Positions 1 through 6,983 of a stretch of 7,686 nucleotides of DNA are shown here, in pieces. The DNA comes from CAYSLC01 sp964431545 (GTDB lineage Bacteria; Desulfobacterota; Desulfobacteria; Desulfobacterales; JAABSP01). The number at the start of each line of letters is the position of its first letter. The stretch's first letter is position 1. The position numbers were made by a program, and so were the translations under genes. The stretch lies in contig CAYSLC010000240.1 of the NCBI GenBank assembly GCA_964431545.1, forward strand, positions 1 through 7,686, in the 5' to 3' direction. The notes below the pieces were generated by a model. It worked only from the letters and a program-made list of their open reading frames with translations, was not told the origin of the DNA and ran no database searches.

Positions 1-134
1 AGGCTATCACGGTGGAGGGGGACGTCAAATTCGAGGGGAATGTCACGGTGAGGGGGCGGGTTCGGATCCACAACTCGGATAAAGCGCAAGCAGTGGTGGC
101 GGATCGGACCCTCGAAGGGAATGTGGTTTTGTAA
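1..134 (+). CDS. UTP--glucose-1-phosphate uridylyltransferase-like protein, C-terminal end (partial)
   Basis: The reading frame is open from the left edge (first whole codon at base 3) to TAA at 132-134, giving the last 43 residues. It reads as short beta-rungs with regularly spaced glycine and valine (AITVEGDVKFEGNVTVRGRV, then a tail ending EGNVVL). This resembles the left-handed beta-helix that closes UDPGP-family enzymes, which make UDP-glucose from UTP and glucose-1-phosphate in the cytoplasm. The catalytic domain lies outside the window, so another beta-helix protein is possible. The next gene starts 22 bases downstream on the same strand, which suggests cotranscription. Family assignment rests on the tail alone and is moderate. 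Confidence 0.6.
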   Translation, partial: AITVEGDVKFEGNVTVRGRVRIHNSDKAQAVVADRTLEGNVVL

Positions 135-156
135 AGGATGACAAACATGCGGTGAA

Positions 157-1221
157 ATGATGTCCAGACTCCGGGTTCTGCTCACCTTCGGAGGCCGCTC
201 CGGCGAACATGATGTTTCCGTCATCTCCGCGAGCAACCTTCTGCCGTTCTTCGATCCCGAACGGTACGAGATATTGCTGCTGCACATACACAAGGACGGA
301 CGATGGGAACTCTGTGATCGAGACGCGTTCAAACCGGATTGCAGCAAAATCGACGATCTGCTCCCGACAATTCGAGGTCGTCCGGTCTTCCTGTCCGTCG
401 GCGGTCCCTCCGGACCCCATCTTGTGGACGTTCATTCCGGAGAGATCTCCCGTGTCGACGTGGCGTTTTCACTGCTCCACGGTCCCAACGGGGCGGGAGG
501 TGTGATGCAGGGTCTCTGGCGGGCGGCCGCCCTTCCGGCCACCGGACCGAGCCTCATCGGAGCTGCCGTCGGTTTCGACAAGGAGGTGAGCAAACGATTG
601 ATGATCGAGGCCGGGTTGCCGGTCTGTCCCCATCGGACTCTGTATAGAGAAGATGTAAATGTTAAACACTACAATCGAATAAAAGACCGATTCGGTTTAC
701 CGTTTTTTATGAAGCCGGCGAACTCCGGGTCCTCCATCGGCGCTCATAAGATCGCCGATCAAGATGATTTTTTTGAGGCGGCAAAGGACATTCTGCAATA
801 CGACAAAAAGATACTCGCGGAGGAGTTTATTGTTGGAAACGACCTCGAAGTGCATTGCCTCGGTGATCACAGAAGCGTAGCGACTAGCATTGTCGGAGAA
901 ACCGTCACCGGTGAAGATTATTACAGCTATGAATCCAAATATATCCAGAAACGGTTTCAAAAAAATATCCCCGCGGAGATCCCCGATGACATTGCCACGG
1001 CCGCCCGCGCATTATCGGAAAAAGCCTTTTTGGTGCTCGAAGGTCGCGGATATGCTCGGATAGACCTATTGTATTCGGTGGATGGCCGCCTGTTGGTCAA
1101 TGAAATCAATACCAATCCGGCGTTGTTCAACATCAGCCATCGTAAAACGCCTTTTCCGGAGACGGGAATCCCCTATGACCAGCTCGTCGATAAGTTGATC
1201 GAGCAGGCGTTATACTTGTAA
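157..1221 (+). CDS. D-alanine--D-alanine ligase-like ATP-grasp enzyme (divergent)
   Basis: This 354-residue cytoplasmic protein has the full Ddl architecture. Family members join two D-amino acids (normally D-Ala) with ATP for peptidoglycan. Visible landmarks, matched by eye to E. coli DdlB, are FGGRSGEHDVS (11-21, Glu17), HG at 108-109, DK at 141-142, the ATP lysine in MKPANSGSSIG (Lys186, Ser192), the EEF/LEV glutamates (222-223, 231), the omega-loop YYSYESKYI (Lys261, Tyr262), ARID (Arg301, Asp303) and the metal-binding NEINTNP (Glu316, Asn318). The Lys-Tyr in the omega loop fits D-Ala-D-Ala rather than VanA-type enzymes. Oddities: the family's GEDG is GAGG (112-115), and the usual PG after the metal motif is PA (321-322). 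Two ATGs lie in tandem (157 and 160); the GGTGA at 151-155 suits the second. GC falls in the second half of the gene. It may be an accessory ligase with changed specificity. Confidence 0.85.
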   Translation: MMSRLRVLLTFGGRSGEHDVSVISASNLLPFFDPERYEILLLHIHKDGRWELCDRDAFKPDCSKIDDLLPTIRGRPVFLSVGGPSGPHLVDVHSGEISRVDVAFSLLHGPNGAGGVMQGLWRAAALPATGPSLIGAAVGFDKEVSKRLMIEAGLPVCPHRTLYREDVNVKHYNRIKDRFGLPFFMKPANSGSSIGAHKIADQDDFFEAAKDILQYDKKILAEEFIVGNDLEVHCLGDHRSVATSIVGETVTGEDYYSYESKYIQKRFQKNIPAEIPDDIATAARALSEKAFLVLEGRGYARIDLLYSVDGRLLVNEINTNPALFNISHRKTPFPETGIPYDQLVDKLIEQALYL

Positions 1222-1226
1222 TTTTG

Positions 1227-1682
1227 ATGACTGATCCAAGGCTCGACAATGTACTTGTTTCAAAGATAGAGGAGAAACATTTAGAAGAACTGGCTGCTTT
1301 GTACGGGGAACTGATCGATGAAAAAACGGACATTGTGGAACTCAGGAAAGCCTATCGGCGGATCCAGGCCGCTCCAGAGTATATCGTTTTGGGCGCCATG
1401 TTCGACGGAATGCTCATTGGGTCGTTGATGGGGATTCTTTGCACGGACTTGATCGCGGACTGCCGTCCTTTTATGTATATCGATAATGTCATTGTAAAAC
1501 AAGGATATCGAGGAAAAGGCATCGGGGAAAAGCTCATTCGAAGCATCGAAGAAACCGCCAGAAATTTCAACTGTTATGGCACCATTGTCATCTCAAAATC
1601 CTTTAGAGAACAGGCGCATCGGTTCTACGAAAAATTTGGGTATAAACGAGACCTCGTTCAAGGGTATAAAAAACTGTTTTAA
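1227..1682 (+). CDS. GNAT family N-acetyltransferase
   Basis: This 151-residue cytoplasmic protein has the usual length of a single GNAT domain, which moves an acetyl group from acetyl-CoA to an amine. The acetyl-CoA pyrophosphate loop is visible as QGYRGKGIG (residues 92-100) after the strand FMYIDNVIV. The C-terminal hallmark FYEKFGY (133-139) closes the fold. An in-frame TTG at 1224 would add one residue; I chose the ATG at 1227. No convincing Shine-Dalgarno lies in front of it, so translation may be coupled to the ligase gene, whose stop is 5 bases upstream. The substrate cannot be read from the sequence. Being next to an ATP-grasp dipeptide ligase suggests an amino-acid or peptide substrate, but this is inference. 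The gene is AT-richer than dapF (bases 1561-1620 contain 23 G or C of 60 by hand count). Confidence 0.85.
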   Translation: MTDPRLDNVLVSKIEEKHLEELAALYGELIDEKTDIVELRKAYRRIQAAPEYIVLGAMFDGMLIGSLMGILCTDLIADCRPFMYIDNVIVKQGYRGKGIGEKLIRSIEETARNFNCYGTIVISKSFREQAHRFYEKFGYKRDLVQGYKKLF

Positions 1683-1690
1683 ATATTGAC

Positions 1691-1697
1691 GAAAGGA
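1691..1697 (+). promoter_or_regulatory. Ribosome binding site of the substrate-binding protein gene
   Basis: GAAAGGA sits 6 bases before the ATG at 1704. It decides the start: the longer reading frame from TTG at 1686 would place this purine run inside the coding sequence, and the extra residues would sit before a normal signal peptide. Confidence 0.65.
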
Positions 1698-1703
1698 AAA
1701 CAG

Positions 1704-2873
1704 ATGAAATTCTTAAACAGATGTTTGTCTGTCGTCGTGATCGTTCTGTGGATATTTGCCGCCCCTTCAACGGCGGCGGCCGAAAAAGGCCGATTCAAGA
1801 CCTCTCCAAGGCTGAAGGACGGTCAAAAATGGAAAATCGGCTATTATGAAGGCGGGAGTTATGTGACATACCCAAAAAATCTTCTTGCCACCGTAAAGGG
1901 ATTGATGGAACTGGGTTGGATCGCCGATGAAGCGATTCCGTCGGCCTTTTCATCCACAAGTGGGCTGATTTGGCGCTGGCTTTCAGAAAGAGCGAAAAGT
2001 GAATTCCTCGATTTTGACGAGAATGCCTACTATACAGCAAAGTGGGATGAAGACATCAGGGAGAAGGTCATCTCCGAGTTGATTGACAGGCTGAAAAAAG
2101 ACGAATTGGACATGATGATCGCGATGGGGACATGGGCGGGGCAGGATTTGTCGAACGATCGGCATTCCGTGCCGACGGTTGTCTTATCCACCAGCGATCC
2201 CATTTCATCCGGGATCATTAAGAGTGCCGAAGATTCCGGATACGAGCATGTCCATGCCCGTGTCGACCCCTATCGGTATGAACGCCAGATTCGGATCTTC
2301 CATGACATCATAGGGTTCGACAAACTCGGCGTCACCTACGAGGATACAGTCCGGGGCAGAAGTTACGCAGCATTGGATAAAATCGAGAAGGTGGCGGATG
2401 AAAGAAATTTCGAGATCGTTCGATGTCATTATCCCAAAGCTGTCTCTGATGTCAAAATAGCGGAAAAACGGGCCGTGGAATGCTTTCAAAAGTTGGCCGA
2501 CACGGCCGACGCCATCTATGTCACACTCCATATGGGCGTCAATGAAAACACGATTCCCGAGATCGTGAAAGCCGCCGCTTCAGCCGATACGCCGACGTTT
2601 TCACAGGCAGGTGCCGAAGAAGTGAAGTACGGCCTGCTGATGAGCATATCTCAGGCGGAATTCAAGTATGTCGGCCAGTTCTATGCGGAAACGATCGCAA
2701 GAATATTGAATGGCGCCGAACCGGGGGAATTGAGCCAGGTTTTCGAGGACCCTCCGAAGATCGCGATCAATTTGAAAACCGCGGAAAACATCGGATACGA
2801 CCCACCCGTGGATGTGCTGGGGGCCGCGGATGAAATCTTCACCGAGATAAAACATCCCGAGCAAAATCAGTAG
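1704..2873 (+). CDS. Periplasmic substrate-binding protein, ABC_sub_bind (PF04392) type
   Basis: This 389-residue protein begins with a Sec signal peptide: basic MKFLNR, a hydrophobic run VVVIVLWIFAA and a likely cleavage after the alanines at 24-26. There is no lipobox, so it should be a free periplasmic protein. The mature part has a two-lobed binding-protein look: KIGYYEGG (44-51) opens lobe one, VLSTSDPISSGI leads into the hinge, and PTFSQAGAEEVKYGLLMSIS is a typical second-lobe segment. These fit the ABC_sub_bind family, whose characterised streptococcal member TrpX binds tryptophan. The ligand here is unknown. No ABC permease or ATPase gene lies in the window, so it is an orphan binding protein, perhaps used for sensing. 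It is last in the + strand operon, 21 bases after the acetyltransferase, and its stop lies 3 bases from the stop of the convergent sensor-MFS gene. Confidence 0.8.
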   Translation: MKFLNRCLSVVVIVLWIFAAPSTAAAEKGRFKTSPRLKDGQKWKIGYYEGGSYVTYPKNLLATVKGLMELGWIADEAIPSAFSSTSGLIWRWLSERAKSEFLDFDENAYYTAKWDEDIREKVISELIDRLKKDELDMMIAMGTWAGQDLSNDRHSVPTVVLSTSDPISSGIIKSAEDSGYEHVHARVDPYRYERQIRIFHDIIGFDKLGVTYEDTVRGRSYAALDKIEKVADERNFEIVRCHYPKAVSDVKIAEKRAVECFQKLADTADAIYVTLHMGVNENTIPEIVKAAASADTPTFSQAGAEEVKYGLLMSISQAEFKYVGQFYAETIARILNGAEPGELSQVFEDPPKIAINLKTAENIGYDPPVDVLGAADEIFTEIKHPEQNQ

Positions 2874-2889
2874 GGCTCAGGCCTTGCTC
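2859..2889. terminator. Possible bidirectional stem-loop between convergent genes
   Basis: GAGCAA (2859-2864) and TTGCTC (2884-2889) form a 6-base inverted repeat. Inside it GGC-TCAG-GCC (2874-2883) can form a second small stem. The structure spans both stop codons of two genes that meet head-on with 3 bases between them. There is no clean U-tract on the + strand; on the - strand a short TTTTA follows about 10 bases later. A terminator role is only plausible. Confidence 0.25.
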
Positions 2890-5588
2890 CTCCCGCGGTG
2901 CGAAAAGACCAGAAAGACCAACGTAAGGATCAGGTATAAAAAGCCGAACCACTGAATGCTCTTGGAGGCGGTGGCGGAGGCGATCAACCCACCGAATATG
3001 ACCGGACCGATAACCTGCCCAATCCGTCTTGCGGAAGATAACAGGCTGATCGCCTTTCCTCTGCCGATTTTCTGGGTGATCCTCAACTTCAGGGCGTAGG
3101 CGTCCTGGGAGGAAAATGCGAAGCTGCTGGCGGCGCCGAGCAATACGACGGCGATTGCGGTCGCTACCAGCCCGCCGGAAAAATGAAAAAAAATGAATGC
3201 GCTGCCGCCGATCACCCCGCTCAAAGACAAAAAAATGGCTTTATTGTCGGTCTTGTCGACGTACTTGCCGATCAACGGGGATAGATAGATGATGCAGATG
3301 CCGTAAACCATAAAGATTCGACCGATATTCGATTGGGTTTCCCCGATTCGGTTCAGGTACAGCGGCGTATAGTAATTGATGAAACCGACCAGGGCGATCG
3401 CGGTGGGGATCAGACTCAGGAGAATCAGGACGAGGACATCGAAATTCAACAAAAATCGAATAGATTGGTAGGCCCCGACCGCCGGGATGGTTTCATCCCT
3501 CTCCTCCGCAGGAGACGGCCTGCCGATCGCCCGCCCCATAAACGTTACCGCATATAAAATGATGCTGGCGACGATGACCGCCCCGATCAGAAAAACGAAT
3601 CGGAATCCGAGCCGGTCAGCCAACATGGCCCCGGTGGCGCCCCCGCAAATGCTCCCCGCATAAAGCCCGGCGATCAGCCGGCTGATGCCTTTCGCTTTAT
3701 TGGTTTCGTCGGTATAGAATATTACAAATCCCTGCGCAGCCATCAAAGAAAGGCCGTACCCCAGTCCGATGAGGCTTCGTGCAATGATAAAATGAAGCGC
3801 GTTTACAGCGAACCAGGCATACAGAAAACCGGCGCAGTTCAGGACAAGCCCTGTAAAAAAGGGTTCATGCCAGCCTCTACGGTCGACCCAATTGCCGGCC
3901 AAAAGGATCGCTGCGCCCGTAAAAAAGACGTTTGCGGAAATTGGAAGCCCCAGAACGATTTCTTTGGACAATCCCCAGAGCGGTTCATAGAGCTGTTCCA
4001 TATAGAGCGGAACAAAGGAAATTGCGATATCGGTGCCAAAGAGCAATAGAAATGCCGCTGGTCGAATGGCGTGGTAATGAATTCGTTTATCCCCACCTTC
4101 GCTTTTACGTTTCTTTCCCAGAAACTGAAAAATCAATATCAGAAGTTCCCCTAGAAAAAGGAGGGAAATGATGAGAACCGTCACCGAATCGAGCAAGGTT
4201 TCTCTCAATTTCGAAAAGATGACATCTTTCGACAGATTGGTGGAAAGATAGCCCTCGTCGGCTTCGGCCGCGACATATCCCTGGACATCCTCTCCTCTCC
4301 GCACCATCAAGCGGATATTGTACTCCTCGTCGAACTGCGTCAAAAACTCATGTGCGAGTCTGGGCTGCTCACGGATCGCCTTTTGAAAATTGGTCACCCC
4401 TTTTTTGGTCGCGATATATAGAGGTCGCCCTTCATTGTCGAAAAGGGTGATGTTTTCAAGTTCCGGCGCGGCCGCGAGAATCTCGCCCATCATCTTGTCC
4501 AAGCCGGCCAACTTGTCGATGGGCCGGCCGATGCTGAGAAAATATTCAATGTCCTCCTTTAGCATGGAGCCCAGCATGATGATCTTTTCTTTGTTGATCC
4601 GGAGGTAGTAATCTTTGAAAGCGTTGGTGTTGAACCCGGTGAAGACGATCTGAGACAGCGCAATGACGATGAAAATCGCCCATGATATCCTGTGTCGAGG
4701 GAATCGGCTGTCTCGGGCACTACGTAAAAGGATAAAATTCAGGACGATGATAAGCAGAAAGAAGCCCGCCGCGAGGATGACGGTGATGGTGATCAGGTTT
4801 CTCCGGAAAACACTGTCGAGAAGGACCTTGATCTGGTTTTCATGAAAAGAGATGACCACAGTCCCTGCCCAGCTTTTCTTGAAACCTGCATATATCGGCA
4901 ATGTAATCCAGTATCTTTGACCATATTTGCCGTAATCATGCTCAACCGCGTCTCCTCTTTCCCTCGCTTTGCCGTAGTCCCGACGGGCGTTTTGCGGCAG
5001 CTGGGTACCTTTCAGACGATTGTCGGTGCTGTACAGGATCTTGCCGTCGGGAAGGGCCACCGAGACACTGATGTCCGCTACGGAACCGGCTTTCCCAGAG
5101 GTCCGCGTTGCGAGTATCTTCTCCGCCGCATCGCCCGAAATCAAGTTCTCCCGCGTATCCATCAAGATTTTCTTGATGTTGATAAATTTTTCTATCGATT
5201 TGCCGAACCGCAAAGATTTCTCAACATTTCGTTTCAGATCTTTCCCGACAAGGCTGTATTTTGAAACGATGGATTCGACGTAGAGCTTCTCCAGGGAAGA
5301 AAGACTGAGCATGGCGTTGAAACCCAACGCTAGGATCAGCAACACGAGGGCGCTTACGATCAGGCGCATCCGCGCGGGGGTCCACCGGGGCTGGATTCCA
5401 CTGAGAGATGCCCGCGGGGCGGCGCTTCGGGATGCTTCATGATTTCGCAATGCATCGGTTTGAGATACCGGAAGGATGCGCGCGGCGGCCCCACACTGGA
5501 GGCACCGCACCTGAACTCCCGGATCTCCGGCGATAACGCCCTCTTCCGATTCAAACGCTGTCTTACAATTGTCGCACTGAATAATCAT
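2877..5588 (-). CDS. Zinc-ribbon / double extracytoplasmic sensor / MFS transporter fusion protein
   Basis: I start this 903-residue inner-membrane protein at the ATG at 5588, because zinc ribbons of this kind begin MII.C and GGA lies 7 bases upstream; an ATG at 5612 would add 8 residues. Order of parts: a zinc ribbon with CxxC pairs at 5/8 and 29/32 (cytoplasmic); a Pro/Ser/Arg linker; TM1 about 75-96; a Cache-like sensor about 97-262 containing VALPDGKILYSTDNRLKGT; TM2 about 265-289; an Arg-rich loop; TM3 about 301-319; a second sensor about 320-458 containing ITLFDNEGRPLYIATKKG; TM4 about 463-490; a basic linker; and a 12-helix MFS carrier about 507-897. MFS motif A appears as GNWVDRRG (565-572), with a degenerate copy GKYVDK in the second half. 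Basic residues in both inter-module loops agree with this topology. A normal MFS carrier is about 400 residues. The substrate is unknown. It lies 11 bases after dapF and is probably cotranscribed with it. Confidence 0.85.
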   Translation of the reverse strand: MIIQCDNCKTAFESEEGVIAGDPGVQVRCLQCGAAARILPVSQTDALRNHEASRSAAPRASLSGIQPRWTPARMRLIVSALVLLILALGFNAMLSLSSLEKLYVESIVSKYSLVGKDLKRNVEKSLRFGKSIEKFINIKKILMDTRENLISGDAAEKILATRTSGKAGSVADISVSVALPDGKILYSTDNRLKGTQLPQNARRDYGKARERGDAVEHDYGKYGQRYWITLPIYAGFKKSWAGTVVISFHENQIKVLLDSVFRRNLITITVILAAGFFLLIIVLNFILLRSARDSRFPRHRISWAIFIVIALSQIVFTGFNTNAFKDYYLRINKEKIIMLGSMLKEDIEYFLSIGRPIDKLAGLDKMMGEILAAAPELENITLFDNEGRPLYIATKKGVTNFQKAIREQPRLAHEFLTQFDEEYNIRLMVRRGEDVQGYVAAEADEGYLSTNLSKDVIFSKLRETLLDSVTVLIISLLFLGELLILIFQFLGKKRKSEGGDKRIHYHAIRPAAFLLLFGTDIAISFVPLYMEQLYEPLWGLSKEIVLGLPISANVFFTGAAILLAGNWVDRRGWHEPFFTGLVLNCAGFLYAWFAVNALHFIIARSLIGLGYGLSLMAAQGFVIFYTDETNKAKGISRLIAGLYAGSICGGATGAMLADRLGFRFVFLIGAVIVASIILYAVTFMGRAIGRPSPAEERDETIPAVGAYQSIRFLLNFDVLVLILLSLIPTAIALVGFINYYTPLYLNRIGETQSNIGRIFMVYGICIIYLSPLIGKYVDKTDNKAIFLSLSGVIGGSAFIFFHFSGGLVATAIAVVLLGAASSFAFSSQDAYALKLRITQKIGRGKAISLLSSARRIGQVIGPVIFGGLIASATASKSIQWFGFLYLILTLVFLVFSHRGRSKA

Positions 5589-5599
5589 GGTGGATTCCG

Positions 5600-6748
5600 T
5601 CAATTTTCGCATTCAGCAAACGACATGGCGGTATAGGTCTTGTCAAAAATGAAGATCCCCTCACAAAGCCGAATGGGGCTACCATAAAGCATCAACCCGC
5701 CCGATGTTTCACGAACCAGCAACCGGGCAGTCGGCTCGTACCAACGGCACCGATGCGGCCAAACGATGATTTCAGGGCCAACCAAGAGATGTAGACTCCG
5801 CGCCACAAAGGCGGCGGCCACCGCGCCGGTGCCGCAGGCGAGGGTCTCCCGTTCGATCCCCCGCTCGAAGCACCGGTACTCCAAGATCCCCGACGGGTCG
5901 ACCACCCTGACGAAGTCGACGTTGATCCCCATGGGGAACCGGTGGGAATACTCCCGTATGAGATGGTTCCCCACATACCGGACGAACCAGGTCCCGGTAT
6001 CGGCCCGGCCGGTGCCCCGATTCCCGGCGCCTTCCCCAGGGGAGAAGAGGGTTTCGGCCGGGGCCCGTTCGGAGATGCCCTCCTCGGCGAAGATCACGAG
6101 ATGGGGTTCGCCGGTGAAGACCAGGTACCCCTGGATGCGGATGTCGGCGGCATCATCGAAAAACCGCAATCCGCTCCGGCGGCGGAACCGAACCGTGAGC
6201 GTAACCCGGTCCATCCCATCCACCGGATTGTCGAGCAACGCGGAATCGACGATTCCGTGGGGGATCCGGCCGGGGACACCCATGTTGGCCCAGCTCGTCT
6301 CCTCCCCCGGACATCCGTCATCGGCACCTGTGGCGCACCCCACAGCCACCGAACGAGGTTGAGGGGTGGGCACTCCCACGAGCATTCTCGCCCCGGAGAA
6401 GCCGTAGCGTCGGCCCAGATGGCGGGCCACGCACATGAGGCCGTTACCGCAGCTGAAGGACTCGGTTCCGTTGGGCTCAAAGAGGCGGAAGACGAAGTCG
6501 GCCGCGTCCGGATCCGGGGGATTTCGCCAGTATCGGAAGGTGCCGTTGATCCTCTCCAGGGTCTCTGTATCGCAGGGCTGGACCACCACCAGACCATCGG
6601 CCCCCACGCCGAAGAAGGGGTTGGTGGCCTGGGTTGCACAATAAGCCTTTTCGGTCTCCGGCAGGACCGGTCCTCCACTCTCGTCCACGATCAGGAAGTT
6701 GTTCCCGCAGGAGGTATATTTGACGAACGGAATCTGCTTCAACGCCAT
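5600..6748 (-). CDS. dapF: Diaminopimelate epimerase
   Basis: This cytoplasmic, cofactor-independent racemase turns LL-diaminopimelate into the meso form used for lysine and peptidoglycan. Both catalytic cysteines are present: Cys100 in ESFSCGNGLMC and Cys305 in ETLACGTGA. Other family landmarks are KYTSCGNNFLIVDE (10-23), GVGADGLVV, FRLFEPNGTE (87-96), GEPH (213-216, usually GNPH), GINVDFV and ERGIERETL. The protein has 382 residues against about 275 in most bacteria. Extra sequence lies before the first cysteine (about 58-80) and between the cysteines (around 138-170 and 225-252). The ATG at 6748 follows a purine-rich GGGAAG. The gene is very GC-rich (bases 6001-6060 contain 46 G or C of 60), unlike the sensor-MFS gene 11 bases downstream. 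Likely the housekeeping enzyme. Confidence 0.92.
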   Translation of the reverse strand: MALKQIPFVKYTSCGNNFLIVDESGGPVLPETEKAYCATQATNPFFGVGADGLVVVQPCDTETLERINGTFRYWRNPPDPDAADFVFRLFEPNGTESFSCGNGLMCVARHLGRRYGFSGARMLVGVPTPQPRSVAVGCATGADDGCPGEETSWANMGVPGRIPHGIVDSALLDNPVDGMDRVTLTVRFRRRSGLRFFDDAADIRIQGYLVFTGEPHLVIFAEEGISERAPAETLFSPGEGAGNRGTGRADTGTWFVRYVGNHLIREYSHRFPMGINVDFVRVVDPSGILEYRCFERGIERETLACGTGAVAAAFVARSLHLLVGPEIIVWPHRCRWYEPTARLLVRETSGGLMLYGSPIRLCEGIFIFDKTYTAMSFAECEN

Positions 6749-6790
6749 CCGCTTCCCGGAACCGCCCTAGCGACGTCCCCTCCGCTGCTT

Positions 6791-6818
6791 GATATCGGAC
6801 CGTCGGCGCGCCGGTCAA
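6791..6818 (-). promoter_or_regulatory. Candidate sigma-70 promoter for dapF
   Basis: Read on the - strand, TTGACC (6818-6813) matches five of six bases of a -35 box. It is followed after 16 bases by GATATC (6796-6791), a weak -10 box with three matches. The start of transcription would fall about 35 bases before the dapF ATG. In GC-rich DNA such matches arise by chance, so this is tentative. Confidence 0.3.
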
Positions 6819-6983
6819 TGGGCCGGGTGGAGTATTTGGACGTAGAATTTGCCTACTTTCCGCCCGAAAGCGGACAACCATATTGAGAATCGCCACCAAA
6901 AGGGGTATGTATTATTCTCCGAGGCACTCCGTTCGGCCGCCGGGGACGGGGGCTTCCGGCGGAATCCCATCTTCGAGCGGCCT

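Noticed and set aside
138..155. Five-codon open frame (ATG to TGA) just before the ligase gene, as a possible leader peptide
   Set aside because: It is too short and shows no repeated codon pattern or attenuator hairpin; chance explains it.
157..6748. Resemblance of the gene set (Ddl-type ligase, DapF homologue, acetyltransferase, transporter) to the D-cycloserine biosynthesis cluster
   Set aside because: The heme protein, arginase-like and cyclo-ligase genes of that cluster are absent. DapF here has canonical features and GC-rich, housekeeping-like composition, and the acetyltransferase is a GNAT rather than the homoserine/serine O-acetyltransferase type.
5942..6886. Long + strand open frame of 314 codons opposite dapF
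   Set aside because: It lies antisense to a clear dapF in GC-rich DNA, which often leaves long spurious frames, and its translation shows no recognisable domain.
6883..6911. Possible + strand promoter TTGAGA...TATGTA
   Set aside because: Spacing is 17 bases but the -10 matches only three of six bases and the sensor start is over 200 bases away; support is too weak to list.
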